The notes below the pieces were generated by a model. It saw nothing but the letters and a program-made list of their open reading frames with translations, did no database searches and was not told the DNA's origin. A stretch of 64,000 bases of DNA from contig NZ_CP046175.1 in the NCBI RefSeq assembly GCF_009708215.1, positions 2,108,001 through 2,172,000 of the forward strand, given 5' to 3'. The translations under genes and the position numbers were made by a program. Positions 8,550 through 15,431 of the stretch are shown one piece after another (within the stretch, counting starts at the first letter, position 1; each line of letters begins with the position of its first letter). The stretch is from Occultella kanbiaonis (lineage in GTDB: Bacteria > Actinomycetota > Actinomycetes > Actinomycetales > Beutenbergiaceae).

Positions 8550-9215
8550 TCAGTTCTGATCACTGGCACGCCCTTCGTCGACGGCCTCATCAACGTGGGC
8601 CGCCAGCCGGACGACCGGATCGTGAGAGCCACTGCGCTGCAGTGCAGCCAGTCGCTCGGGCAGAACGTAGACCGTGACGGTGTTCGTTTTGTCATCGATC
8701 TGCGCACTGACGATCTCCTCGGCCGGCACCCCTAGTCCACCGGCAGTTGCCTGGCGTGCGAGCTCCGCCAGATCCGTGTAGGAGAATTCCGCCCCTATGA
8801 CGCCGACTTCAACTCCGTACTGGTCCGCGCGTCGCTCGACGGTGGTGACGTCGCGGTCGGGGTTCGTCGTGAGCACGGCAAGGACACCCGTAGCCGGGTC
8901 GAAGCGGAAGCCGGCGAACGTCTCGCCAAGCTCCGAGACAATGACCTCGCGAAACATCGTCCGGGCAGCCTGCGACTCGACGTTCGCGCGAGCCTGCTCC
9001 TCGGATATCCCGAACTCCGCCACGAGGATCCGTTGCGCCTCGTCCCACTCCGAGGGTCGTGCCGCGGCCGTCTCGCGTTCGACGGGCCGTGTCGCGAGGG
9101 TGGGACCGGCCGATCCCGCCACGCGACCGGTCGTACCAGCTCCAGCACCGGCGATGAGGCTGGGGACCACGAGTGCTACCGCGCACACCACACGCGAGGC
9201 ACGGTTGCCAGCCAT
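8550..9215 (-). CDS. secreted protein resembling a streptogrisin/alpha-lytic protease prodomain
   Basis: A 221-residue protein with a signal peptide (about residues 1-25, ending near AGAGAG). The mature part resembles the pro-region of S1 peptidases such as streptogrisin: LGETFAGFRFDPATGVLAVL matches the usual LG-F-G-W-D-TG-L-V pattern, and a second VSAQIDDKTNTVTVYVL stretch resembles the next pro-subdomain. No protease domain follows; the frame stops after about 15 more residues, with no GDSGGP motif in any downstream frame. A strong AAGGAG ribosome site precedes the ATG. It could be an inhibitor, a protease chaperone or a relic. The similarity is by eye only. Confidence 0.6.
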   Translation of the reverse strand: MAGNRASRVVCAVALVVPSLIAGAGAGTTGRVAGSAGPTLATRPVERETAAARPSEWDEAQRILVAEFGISEEQARANVESQAARTMFREVIVSELGETFAGFRFDPATGVLAVLTTNPDRDVTTVERRADQYGVEVGVIGAEFSYTDLAELARQATAGGLGVPAEEIVSAQIDDKTNTVTVYVLPERLAALQRSGSHDPVVRLAAHVDEAVDEGRASDQN

Positions 9216-9412
9216 CCGACTCTCCTTGCTCGTGGTCGCATGCTCCCCAGCGGTAAGGTCGCGACGTTGCCCCTCTGGTGTGGAAACTACACCGCGATCG
9301 AAGGCTGAGGAACCGATCGGCGGGACTCGTGAGCACGGATCGCGTCGACCTGGTCCGGGCGTCGCCGGGCAGGCTCGCGGGCGCCTGATCGGGCGGCCCG
9401 CCGTGGGCCGGA

Positions 9413-9418
9413 TAGGGT
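9413..9418 (+). promoter_or_regulatory. candidate -10 element (ldh)
   Basis: TAGGGT about 37 nt upstream of the GTG of ldh. A transcript starting near 9425 would carry the GAGAGGA ribosome site. The 240-bp divergent gap upstream shows no other clear element. Confidence 0.4.
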
Positions 9419-9455
9419 TACCGCGAAGGCGATCCACCACGAGAGGAATCCCGTC

Positions 9456-10430
9456 GTGACCCAGGCACCAGACCGCGCCACCACACCTCCCGGGGTCTCC
9501 ACCCTCGCCATCGTCGGCGCCGGCTCGGTCGGCGCCACGCTCGCATACGCGGCGCTGATCCGGGGCGTCGCCCGCCGGGTGGTCCTGTACGACGTGAACC
9601 GGGCCAAGGTGGAGGCCGAGGCCCTCGACCTCTCCCACGGCATGGCCTTCATGCCCATGGGTGCGGTGGAGGGATCGGACGACATCGGGATCTGCGCCGG
9701 CGCGGACATGGTGGTGGTGACCGCCGGTGCAAAACAGCAGCCGGGGCAGACTCGTATCGAGCTCGCGGACCGGACCATCAACCTGATGCGCACGCTCGTG
9801 CCGCAATTGGTGGAGGTCGCGCCCGACGCCATCTACATGATGGTGACGAACCCGGTCGACGTGGTCACCTACGCCTCGCTGAAGATCTCCGGGTTGCCGC
9901 CGCGGCAGATGTTCGGTTCCGGCACGGTGCTGGACACCTCACGGCTCAGGTACCTGCTCAGCGAACACAGCCGGATCGCGGTCCGGAACGTGCACGCTTA
10001 CATCGTCGGCGAGCACGGCGACTCCGAGTTCCCGCTGTGGAGCGCCGCCAACATCGGCGGGGTGCCACTGCGGGAGTTCGTGGCCGCCACCGGCGTGCTC
10101 AGCCCAGGGGACCTGGCCGAGATCGCCGACGAGGTGAAGAACTCCGCGTACCGGATCATCGACGGCAAGGGCGCCACGAACCACGCCATCGGCCTCGCCG
10201 GCGTGCGGATCATCCAGTCGGTGCTGCGTTCCGAGCGTGCGATCCTGCCTGTCTCGAGCCTGCTCGAGGACTACCTAGGCATCTCCGACGTGTGCCTGTC
10301 GGTCCCGTCGATCGTGGACCGCGACGGCGTGGGCGAGCGTCTCGAGTTCAACTTCAATGAGTCCGAGCTTGCCAGCCTGCGCGCCAGCGCGGACGAGATC
10401 CGCGGCGTCGCCCGGCAGTTCGGCTTCTGA
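9456..10430 (+). CDS. ldh: L-lactate dehydrogenase
   Basis: Reduces pyruvate to L-lactate with NADH; cytoplasmic tetramer. The protein has 324 residues. The NAD fold motif GAGSVG is near residue 21, DLSHGMAFM and TNPVDVVTY are typical, and the catalytic histidine lies in GEHGDSEFPLWS. The specificity loop reads AKQQPGQTR, with glutamine at the position that separates lactate dehydrogenase (Gln) from malate dehydrogenase (Arg). GTG start with a GAGAGGA ribosome site. Single gene, convergent with lexA; its stop codon lies inside the shared terminator stem. Confidence 0.95.
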   Translation: MTQAPDRATTPPGVSTLAIVGAGSVGATLAYAALIRGVARRVVLYDVNRAKVEAEALDLSHGMAFMPMGAVEGSDDIGICAGADMVVVTAGAKQQPGQTRIELADRTINLMRTLVPQLVEVAPDAIYMMVTNPVDVVTYASLKISGLPPRQMFGSGTVLDTSRLRYLLSEHSRIAVRNVHAYIVGEHGDSEFPLWSAANIGGVPLREFVAATGVLSPGDLAEIADEVKNSAYRIIDGKGATNHAIGLAGVRIIQSVLRSERAILPVSSLLEDYLGISDVCLSVPSIVDRDGVGERLEFNFNESELASLRASADEIRGVARQFGF

Positions 10431-10453
10431 CCCGGGCGCCCCAGAAGCCGAAC
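10418..10453. terminator. bidirectional terminator between ldh and lexA
   Basis: A perfect 12-bp inverted repeat (GTTCGGCTTCTG at 10418-10429, complement at 10442-10453) with a 12-nt loop. The ldh stop codon starts in the left arm. No T-tract follows, as usual at this GC content. The right arm ends just before the lexA stop, so it can serve both convergent genes. Confidence 0.6.
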
Positions 10454-10460
10454 CCCGACC

Positions 10461-11168
10461 TCAGATCGAGCGGAGCACACTCACCACACGGCCGAGGATC
10501 TGCGCCTCGTTCCCGTCGATCGGTGAGAACGCCGGGTTGGCCGGCATCAGCCAGACCTGCGAAGCGGAGCGCTTGAGCGTCTTCACGGTCGCCTCGCCGT
10601 CGATCATCGCGGCGACGATCTCGCCGTTCTCAGCGACGTTCTGCTGCCGCACGACCACCCAGTCGCCGTCGCAGATCGCGGCGTCGATCATCGACTCGCC
10701 GACCACCTTGAGCAGGAACAGATCGCCTTCGCCGACCAACTGGCGGGGGAGCGGGAACACGTCCTCCACGGCCTGCTCTGCCAGGATCGGGCCACCGGCC
10801 GCGATCCGGCCGACGACCGGCACATACGCGGCACCGGGATCGATGCCCTCCCGGTCCGGCGCCTCGAAGATGTCGATGTCGCCGCGGACGGACTGGGCGT
10901 CATCCGGCGCGATGACCTCGATCGCGCGGGTGGAGATCGGGTCCCGGCGCAGGTACCCCTTCTGTTCGAGCAGGTTGAGCTGGTACTTCACCGAGGATGG
11001 GCTCGCCAGCCCCACGGCCGCACCGATCTCTCGCATGGTGGGCGGGTAGCCCTTGGCCTCGATGCTCGACCGGATGGAGCCCATGATCTGCCGCTGACGC
11101 ACGCTGAGGCCGTCGGGGCCGGGGGTGTCCTTCGGGTCGGGGGACTTGGAGCGGCTGGATCGGGTCAC
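10461..11168 (-). CDS. lexA: SOS repressor LexA
   Basis: Represses DNA-damage genes and cleaves itself when bound to RecA filaments. The protein has 235 residues. The N-terminal winged-helix domain runs over about 20-85 ([29 protein letters not shown]). The cleavage site is A124-G125 in RIAAGG. The serine protease dyad is S159 (GESM) and K196 (TVKTL). The GTG start follows a strong AGGAGGAG site. The divergent region carries two LexA boxes, so it is probably self-regulated together with the LysM gene. Confidence 0.96.
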   Translation of the reverse strand: MTRSSRSKSPDPKDTPGPDGLSVRQRQIMGSIRSSIEAKGYPPTMREIGAAVGLASPSSVKYQLNLLEQKGYLRRDPISTRAIEVIAPDDAQSVRGDIDIFEAPDREGIDPGAAYVPVVGRIAAGGPILAEQAVEDVFPLPRQLVGEGDLFLLKVVGESMIDAAICDGDWVVVRQQNVAENGEIVAAMIDGEATVKTLKRSASQVWLMPANPAFSPIDGNEAQILGRVVSVLRSI

Positions 11169-11249
11169 GGTCTCCTCCTGATGGTCGGTTCGGCCTGTGT
11201 TTCCGCCATTGTCAGAGGGCGGTGATGTGCTGTCGAAGTGTTCAGGACC

Positions 11250-11255
11250 ACAGTA
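11250..11255 (-). promoter_or_regulatory. candidate -10 element of lexA
   Basis: TACTGT on the minus strand, about 82 nt upstream of the lexA start. A 16-17 bp spacer places the -35 within or next to the LexA box at 11276-11289. Confidence 0.4.
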
Positions 11256-11275
11256 GGCGTCATCGGCCGATCCGC

Positions 11276-11289
11276 AAAACATGTGTTCG
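11276..11289. promoter_or_regulatory. LexA box A (lexA promoter)
   Basis: AAAACATGTGTTCG matches the Gram-positive LexA operator CGAAC-N4-GTTCG at 8 of 10 fixed positions. It overlaps the -35 region of the likely lexA promoter. Confidence 0.65.
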
Positions 11290-11343
11290 ACTGGCGTGTC
11301 GACATCGGAATCGCCGCGTGCTACCTTCAGTACAGCCGTTCGA

Positions 11344-11357
11344 CGAACAATCGTTCT
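11344..11357. promoter_or_regulatory. LexA box B (LysM gene promoter)
   Basis: CGAACAATCGTTCT matches the LexA operator at 9 of 10 fixed positions. It lies 26 nt upstream of the LysM gene start, between its candidate -10 hexamers (TACCTT, TACAGC at 11322-11336) and its ribosome site. Confidence 0.75.
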
Positions 11358-11383
11358 ACCCGCGACGACCGAGGAGACTCCCG

Positions 11384-12082
11384 ATGAGTGCACTGGCCTT
11401 CCCCCACGCCGAGCTCCGCGCGGGTGCCAACGCCGGGACGCGGCGCGGCCGAGCTGTACGTCGTCGCCACCTGTCGGCGGTGCCGGGGGGCCGCGCCGGG
11501 GCGGCCCGGCCGGTGACCCGGGTCGTGAGTGCGCACCCGACCGTCGGGTCGTCCGCGGTCGCGCTGGTGCCTTCGCCCGCGGCATTGGTCGGCCCGCTCG
11601 CACCGGCGCCGACTCGTCGACTCGCGCCCGCCCTGCCCGACCTCACCTCGGCGCCCGCGCTGGCACCGGTGCCCGTGCCGCTCGCGCGGCCCGAGCGTGA
11701 CGGCGCCCCGGTGCGGCCGGTCCGTCGGCCAGTGCGCCGTTCGGACGCACTGCCCGCCGAGACGGTCGAGCCGGCCCGCACGGCCGTCGATGCGCCGCTG
11801 CGGCTGACGGTCCGCGGTCGCCGGGTGCTCGTGGTGCTCGGACTCGTCGTCGCCGCGGCGCTCGGGTCGGTCCTCGGCCTCGCATTCCCGTCCGAGCCGG
11901 CCGCCCCCACCGAGGTGGCGACGGTGGTCGTCTCGCCCGGGGAGAGCCTCTGGGCGATCGCCGCCGAGCACGCCGCACCCGGCGCGGACGTGCGCGTGGT
12001 GGTCGACCAGATCATGGAGCTGAACTCGCTCGCCACCTCCACGGTGGTGGCAGGTCAGGCGCTCACGGTTCCCGTCGGCTGA
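11384..12082 (+). CDS. LysM-domain membrane protein, probable SOS-induced division inhibitor (Rv2719c/ChiZ-like)
   Basis: A 232-residue protein: long Ala/Pro/Arg-rich cytoplasmic N-terminus, one membrane helix at about 146-168 ([20 protein letters not shown]) and an external C-terminal LysM domain at about 181-231 ([25 protein letters not shown]) that should bind peptidoglycan. In Mycobacterium the same position, divergent from lexA and upstream of nrdR, holds Rv2719c (ChiZ), a LysM protein that delays division after DNA damage; Corynebacterium has DivS. The LexA box upstream supports the same role here. GAGGAG ribosome site. No hydrolase domain is evident. Confidence 0.8.
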   Translation: MSALAFPHAELRAGANAGTRRGRAVRRRHLSAVPGGRAGAARPVTRVVSAHPTVGSSAVALVPSPAALVGPLAPAPTRRLAPALPDLTSAPALAPVPVPLARPERDGAPVRPVRRPVRRSDALPAETVEPARTAVDAPLRLTVRGRRVLVVLGLVVAAALGSVLGLAFPSEPAAPTEVATVVVSPGESLWAIAAEHAAPGADVRVVVDQIMELNSLATSTVVAGQALTVPVG

Positions 12083-12166
12083 CCCACTGTTGGCCCGGCA
12101 GCAGGGCGAAGCCGCTCGTGTGCCCGAAGTCGCTTGCATCTGGGCACGCGAACGCCTAACGTTTCC

Positions 12167-12179
12167 CTACATCTAGTAG
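12167..12179. promoter_or_regulatory. NrdR box 1
   Basis: CTACATCTAGTAG, a near-palindrome with the NrdR-box core ACATCTAGT at 12169-12177. The same core recurs exactly 32 bp downstream. Paired boxes about three helical turns apart are the usual NrdR operator arrangement. Confidence 0.6.
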
Positions 12180-12198
12180 TTACACCGTTGTGATCCGC

Positions 12199-12212
12199 GC
12201 ACATGTAGTGCA
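12199..12212. promoter_or_regulatory. NrdR box 2
   Basis: Core ACATGTAGT at 12201-12209, differing from box 1 at one central base and offset by 32 bp. It lies about 40 nt upstream of the nrdR start and suggests self-regulation. Confidence 0.55.
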
Positions 12213-12248
12213 CGGGAACGACGGCCACGATGTGGGAAGGATCCGTCG

Positions 12249-12722
12249 GTGCACTGCCCGTTCTGTCGGCACTCCGATTCCCGCGTCGTGGACTCCCGGA
12301 CCGCCGAGGACGGGTCCGCGATCCGGCGGCGGCGCCAGTGCCCGAACTGCGGGCGGCGATTCACGACGGTCGAGACCACCAGTCTGAACGTGATGAAGCG
12401 TTCCGGTGCCGTCGAGCCGTTCAGCCGGGACAAGATCATCTCTGGCGTCCGCAAGGCTTGCCAGGGGCGGCCTGTTTCCGATGACGACCTTGCCCTGCTC
12501 GCACAGCAGGTCGAGGAGACGATCCGCAGCAACGGTGTCGCGGAGATCGATGCGCATGAGGTCGGACTGACCATCCTCGGCCCCCTGCGCGAGCTGGACG
12601 AGGTGGCCTACCTCCGGTTCGCCAGCGTGTACCAGGCCTTCTCCTCGCTGGAGGACTTCGAGGCCGCGATCGCCGCCCTGCGGGTGGACCGCCCGGACCA
12701 GAGCGAGGAATCGCTCCCATAG
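12249..12722 (+). CDS. nrdR: transcriptional repressor NrdR
   Basis: Represses ribonucleotide reductase genes in response to ATP/dATP. The protein has 157 residues. The N-terminal zinc ribbon has C3, C6, C31 and C34 ([14 protein letters not shown]). An ATP-cone domain spans about 46-136 ([16 protein letters not shown]). GTG start with a GAAGGA site 8 nt upstream. Its position behind the LysM gene matches other actinobacteria, where nrdJ or nrdZ often follows; no reductase gene is present here. Confidence 0.96.
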   Translation: MHCPFCRHSDSRVVDSRTAEDGSAIRRRRQCPNCGRRFTTVETTSLNVMKRSGAVEPFSRDKIISGVRKACQGRPVSDDDLALLAQQVEETIRSNGVAEIDAHEVGLTILGPLRELDEVAYLRFASVYQAFSSLEDFEAAIAALRVDRPDQSEESLP

Positions 12723-12726
12723 ACCG

Positions 12727-12766
12727 CCGCCGGTGGCGCTGGAGGGGAAGCCAGCACCACCGGCGG
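12727..12766. terminator. bidirectional terminator between nrdR and the aldo/keto reductase gene
   Basis: A 16-bp inverted repeat with one mismatch (left arm 12727-12742, right arm 12751-12766) and an 8-nt loop, between two convergent genes. No T-tract. Confidence 0.6.
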
Positions 12767-12854
12767 CAGCATCGACCGGGTCCCGGCGGGCGTCCGCCGG
12801 CCGGGCCGTCGGCAGACGCGGACGCCGCGCCGCATCGGGCCGGATCGGTACCCC

Positions 12855-13904
12855 TCACAGGTCGCTTGAGCGCGCGCCCCACAGATTCACGCCGCCGTCG
12901 CGGGCGTACCGATCGATCTCGGTCAGTTCTGCGCTGGTGAGGCTCGGTGCGTCGAGCGCGGCGAGGGTGTCGTCCAACTGGGCCACGCTGGACGCGCCCA
13001 CCAGGGCGGTCGTGACACGCGGGTCGCGCAGCACCCACGTCACCGCCAGCTGGGCCAGCGTCTGGCCGCGCCGCTCGGCGATGGCATTGAGCGAACGGAT
13101 CCGGTCGAGGTTGGCGGCCGTGAGGTACTCCCTCTTCAACGAGGCACCCTTCGCGCCACGCGAGTCGGAGGGGACGCCGTCCAGGTAGCGGTCGGTGAGC
13201 ATGCCCTGCGCCAGCGGCGAGAACACCACCAGAGCGAGCCTGGCCGCCCCGGCGACGTCCAGGAGTGACTCGCCGGCGGGACCCGGGTGCTCGATCCAGC
13301 GGTTGATCATCGAGTACGACGGCTGGTGCACGCTCAGGCGCAGCCCGAGCTGGTCCGCGACCGCGAGAGCCTCACGGGTCCGCTGCGCCGAGTAGGAGGA
13401 GATGCCCGCGTACCTGGCGCGGCCGGAGTCCACCGCCGTCCTGAGCGCGCCGAGCGTCTCGGTCAGGGGTGTGCTCGGGTCGTACCGGTGGCTGTAGAAG
13501 ACGTCGACGTGATCCAGGCCGAGCCGCTGCAGCGAGGCGTCCAGCGAGGACAGCAGGTACTTGCGTGAGCCGCCCTCGCCGTAGGGTCCCGGCCCCGCCC
13601 GGTAGCCGGCCTTCGTCGTGATCACCAGCTCGTCCCGCAGGGCCCGAAGGTCCTTGGCCAGCAGGGCGCCGAGGTTCTCCTCGGCGGCGCCGACCGGCGG
13701 TCCGTAGTTGTTCGCCAGGTCCAGGTGGGTGATACCACGGTCGAACGCGTGATGGATGAGCTCGCGCTGGCGGTCGATCGGCGTGGCGACGCCGAAGTTC
13801 TGCCACAGGCCGAGGGAGATGGTCGGCAGGTCCAAGCCGGAGTTCCCCGCTCGGCGCATCGGCATCCGGTCGTAACGGTCCTCGGCCGGGAACGCGGTGG
13901 TCAT
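12855..13904 (-). CDS. aldo/keto reductase, YghZ (L-glyceraldehyde 3-phosphate reductase) type
   Basis: A 349-residue NADPH-dependent reductase of the AKR14 type. Characteristic stretches are SLGLWQNFG, DLANNYGPPVGAAEENLG (catalytic Asp and Tyr), TKAGY (catalytic Lys), FYSHRYDP (active-site His) and ALVGASSVAQLDD (NADPH phosphate site). Members detoxify L-glyceraldehyde 3-phosphate and methylglyoxal in E. coli. The ATG at 13904 has TACGCT 8 nt upstream. It diverges from the P-loop kinase gene with only 48 bp between starts. Confidence 0.9.
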   Translation of the reverse strand: MTTAFPAEDRYDRMPMRRAGNSGLDLPTISLGLWQNFGVATPIDRQRELIHHAFDRGITHLDLANNYGPPVGAAEENLGALLAKDLRALRDELVITTKAGYRAGPGPYGEGGSRKYLLSSLDASLQRLGLDHVDVFYSHRYDPSTPLTETLGALRTAVDSGRARYAGISSYSAQRTREALAVADQLGLRLSVHQPSYSMINRWIEHPGPAGESLLDVAGAARLALVVFSPLAQGMLTDRYLDGVPSDSRGAKGASLKREYLTAANLDRIRSLNAIAERRGQTLAQLAVTWVLRDPRVTTALVGASSVAQLDDTLAALDAPSLTSAELTEIDRYARDGGVNLWGARSSDL

Positions 13905-13912
13905 GGCCACCG

Positions 13913-13918
13913 AGCGTA
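13913..13918 (-). promoter_or_regulatory. -10 element of a probable leaderless promoter (aldo/keto reductase)
   Basis: TACGCT on the minus strand, 8 nt before the ATG at 13904. No ribosome site is present. Confidence 0.4.
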
Positions 13919-13940
13919 GTGCGCCCTTCGTGGCGGCACG

Positions 13941-13946
13941 TAGCGT
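13941..13946 (+). promoter_or_regulatory. -10 element of a probable leaderless promoter (P-loop kinase)
   Basis: TAGCGT ends 6 nt before the ATG at 13953. It lies only 22 bp from the divergent -10 of the aldo/keto reductase gene, so polymerases at the two promoters would clash. Confidence 0.5.
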
Positions 13947-13952
13947 GGGCGC

Positions 13953-14459
13953 ATGCTGATCGTGATGTCCGGGCCGCCAGGCGCCGGCAAGTCCCATCTG
14001 GCCGGCCGGATCGCCCGCGCGCTGACGGTTCCGGTGCTCTCAGTCGACCCCGTCGAGGCCGCCATGTGGCGCGCCGGGGTCGGTGGCCCCGGCGGATCGC
14101 TACCCACCGGCCTGGCTGCCTACGTCGTGGTCGAGGCCCTCGCGGAGGGGGTTCTCGTCCTGGGCCAGTGCGTGCTGGTCGACGCCGTCAACGCGGTGGA
14201 GCCGGCGCGTGAGCAGTGGCGGAGGCTGGCGGCGCGGTCCGGCGTCCCATTGCGGGTCGTGGACGTGATCTGTTCCGACCCGGACCTGCACCGGTCCCGG
14301 CTCGAGGGACGACGGCGGGACCTGGCCGGGTTCCCGGAGCCCACCTGGGCGCAGGTGTCGCAGGCGACGGCCCCGCCGTGGACCGACCCGCACCTGCGCG
14401 TCGACACGGCCGATCCGGCTGACCCTCTGCCCGTCGTGCTGGCGTACCTCGGGCGGTGA
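13953..14459 (+). CDS. P-loop kinase-like ATPase of unknown substrate
   Basis: A 168-residue protein starting with a strand and Walker A motif (MLIVMSGPPGAGKS, residues 8-15). A later DVICSDPDLHRSRLEGRR stretch resembles the lid of small-molecule kinases, as in chloramphenicol phosphotransferase or zeta-toxin-like kinases. VLVDAVN may be the Walker B strand. No antitoxin-like partner is adjacent. The substrate cannot be told from sequence. Probably leaderless. It ends 6 bp before the stop of the convergent GNAT gene. Confidence 0.75.
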   Translation: MLIVMSGPPGAGKSHLAGRIARALTVPVLSVDPVEAAMWRAGVGGPGGSLPTGLAAYVVVEALAEGVLVLGQCVLVDAVNAVEPAREQWRRLAARSGVPLRVVDVICSDPDLHRSRLEGRRRDLAGFPEPTWAQVSQATAPPWTDPHLRVDTADPADPLPVVLAYLGR

Positions 14460-14465
14460 GAAGGC

Positions 14466-15035
14466 TCAGTCGGGCGGCGCGAGGTCCCGTAGGTACTGCC
14501 TGCACACGTGCACGCGCCGGTACCGTCGACGCATCTCGTCCTCGTCGTCGATGCGGGCGTGCGCGAACACGAACAGCGGGGCGCTCAGCGGTTCCGGCGA
14601 CGTGAAGCCCTCCAGTTCGGCGTCCGTCACCCCGCTGTCGGCGTAGACGTGCAGATAACGGTGGTTCTCCCGGAAGCCGCGGGCCAGGTACCAGCCGTTG
14701 GCGGCCTCGTTCCCGCGGGTCCACGCGTCCAGGGTGTGCGCGCCGGCCAGGCGCGGCAGCGCCGCGTCCAGGAGCCGGCTCGCGATGCCGGTCCGGGCGT
14801 GATCGGGGTGCACGGCCACCGACTCGATGGTCGCCTCGACTCCGTCGACGGTGACGTCGAGCAGACCGACGACAGTTCCGCCGTCGTCCGCCACGAGCTG
14901 GACCGACGGTAGTTCGTAGGTCGGGCGCTGCGTGTACACGTCGTCGTAGTACTCGGTCTCGAAGAAGCTCAGCAGCCGGCAACGCAGCCAGCTCGCGGCG
15001 TCGTCCGACCGGTAGTCGCAGATCGTGAGGGGCAT
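14466..15035 (-). CDS. GNAT family N-acetyltransferase
   Basis: A 189-residue protein with the GNAT core: VGLLDVTVDG, the IESVAVHPDHARTGIASRLLDAAL stretch holding the acetyl-CoA pyrophosphate loop (R/Q-x-x-G-x-G/A), and NEAANGWYLARGF near the substrate side. The substrate is unknown. The last 40 residues contain a basic segment (RRRYRRVHVCRQYLRD). The ATG at 15035 is the only good start before the conserved region. Confidence 0.8.
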   Translation of the reverse strand: MPLTICDYRSDDAASWLRCRLLSFFETEYYDDVYTQRPTYELPSVQLVADDGGTVVGLLDVTVDGVEATIESVAVHPDHARTGIASRLLDAALPRLAGAHTLDAWTRGNEAANGWYLARGFRENHRYLHVYADSGVTDAELEGFTSPEPLSAPLFVFAHARIDDEDEMRRRYRRVHVCRQYLRDLAPPD

Positions 15036-15161
15036 GCCACCCACCCTGGCTACCTCGTAGGCCTGCCGCAATCGAATATGGGTGGCGCCGGCCAGCCCGC
15101 CACGGCAGGGTAGGGGGCACGCCGGAGAACCCGGCGGACGAACGAACGAAGAGGTGTGACG

Positions 15162-15356
15162 ATGCCCGATCCCACAGATGCCGGACCCGACGAGGCCGCT
15201 CTGGCCGACTCGAAGGCCAAGATGCGTGAGGCCCTCGAGCGCAAGCGCGAGAAGGAGCACATGACCGCCGAGGGACGCCGCAACACCGGGAGCGTGCACG
15301 GCTCCGAGGTCACCGGCGCCGAGGGTAAGCGGGTGTTCCGGCGCAAGTCCGGCTGA
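15162..15356 (+). CDS. DUF5302 family small protein
   Basis: A 64-residue highly charged protein: acidic start, a helix AKMREALERKREKE and a basic tail ending KRVFRRKSG. This is the DUF5302 pattern found across actinobacteria, usually as a single gene; function unknown. A GAAGAGG site 8 nt upstream favours the ATG at 15162 over the in-frame GTG at 15156. Confidence 0.8.
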   Translation: MPDPTDAGPDEAALADSKAKMREALERKREKEHMTAEGRRNTGSVHGSEVTGAEGKRVFRRKSG

Positions 15357-15367
15357 GCCACGTGACG

Positions 15368-15412
15368 CGGCGGGCCGGGCGAATGGGGAGCACCCCGTCG
15401 CTCGGCCCGCCG
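15368..15412. terminator. bidirectional terminator between the DUF5302 gene and serA
   Basis: An imperfect inverted repeat with arms of about 20 bp (15368-15388 and 15393-15412) and the loop AGCA, between two convergent stop codons. The outer 10 bp pair perfectly (CGGCGGGCCG). Confidence 0.6.
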
Positions 15413-15431
15413 TTCGCGTCCGTGGGGAAGG

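Noticed and set aside
9456-10430. Malate dehydrogenase instead of lactate dehydrogenase
   Set aside because: The specificity loop has glutamine (AKQQPGQTR) where malate dehydrogenases have arginine.
13953-14459. The P-loop kinase as a zeta-type toxin
   Set aside because: No antitoxin gene is adjacent and the zeta catalytic residues cannot be identified; left as a kinase-like ATPase.
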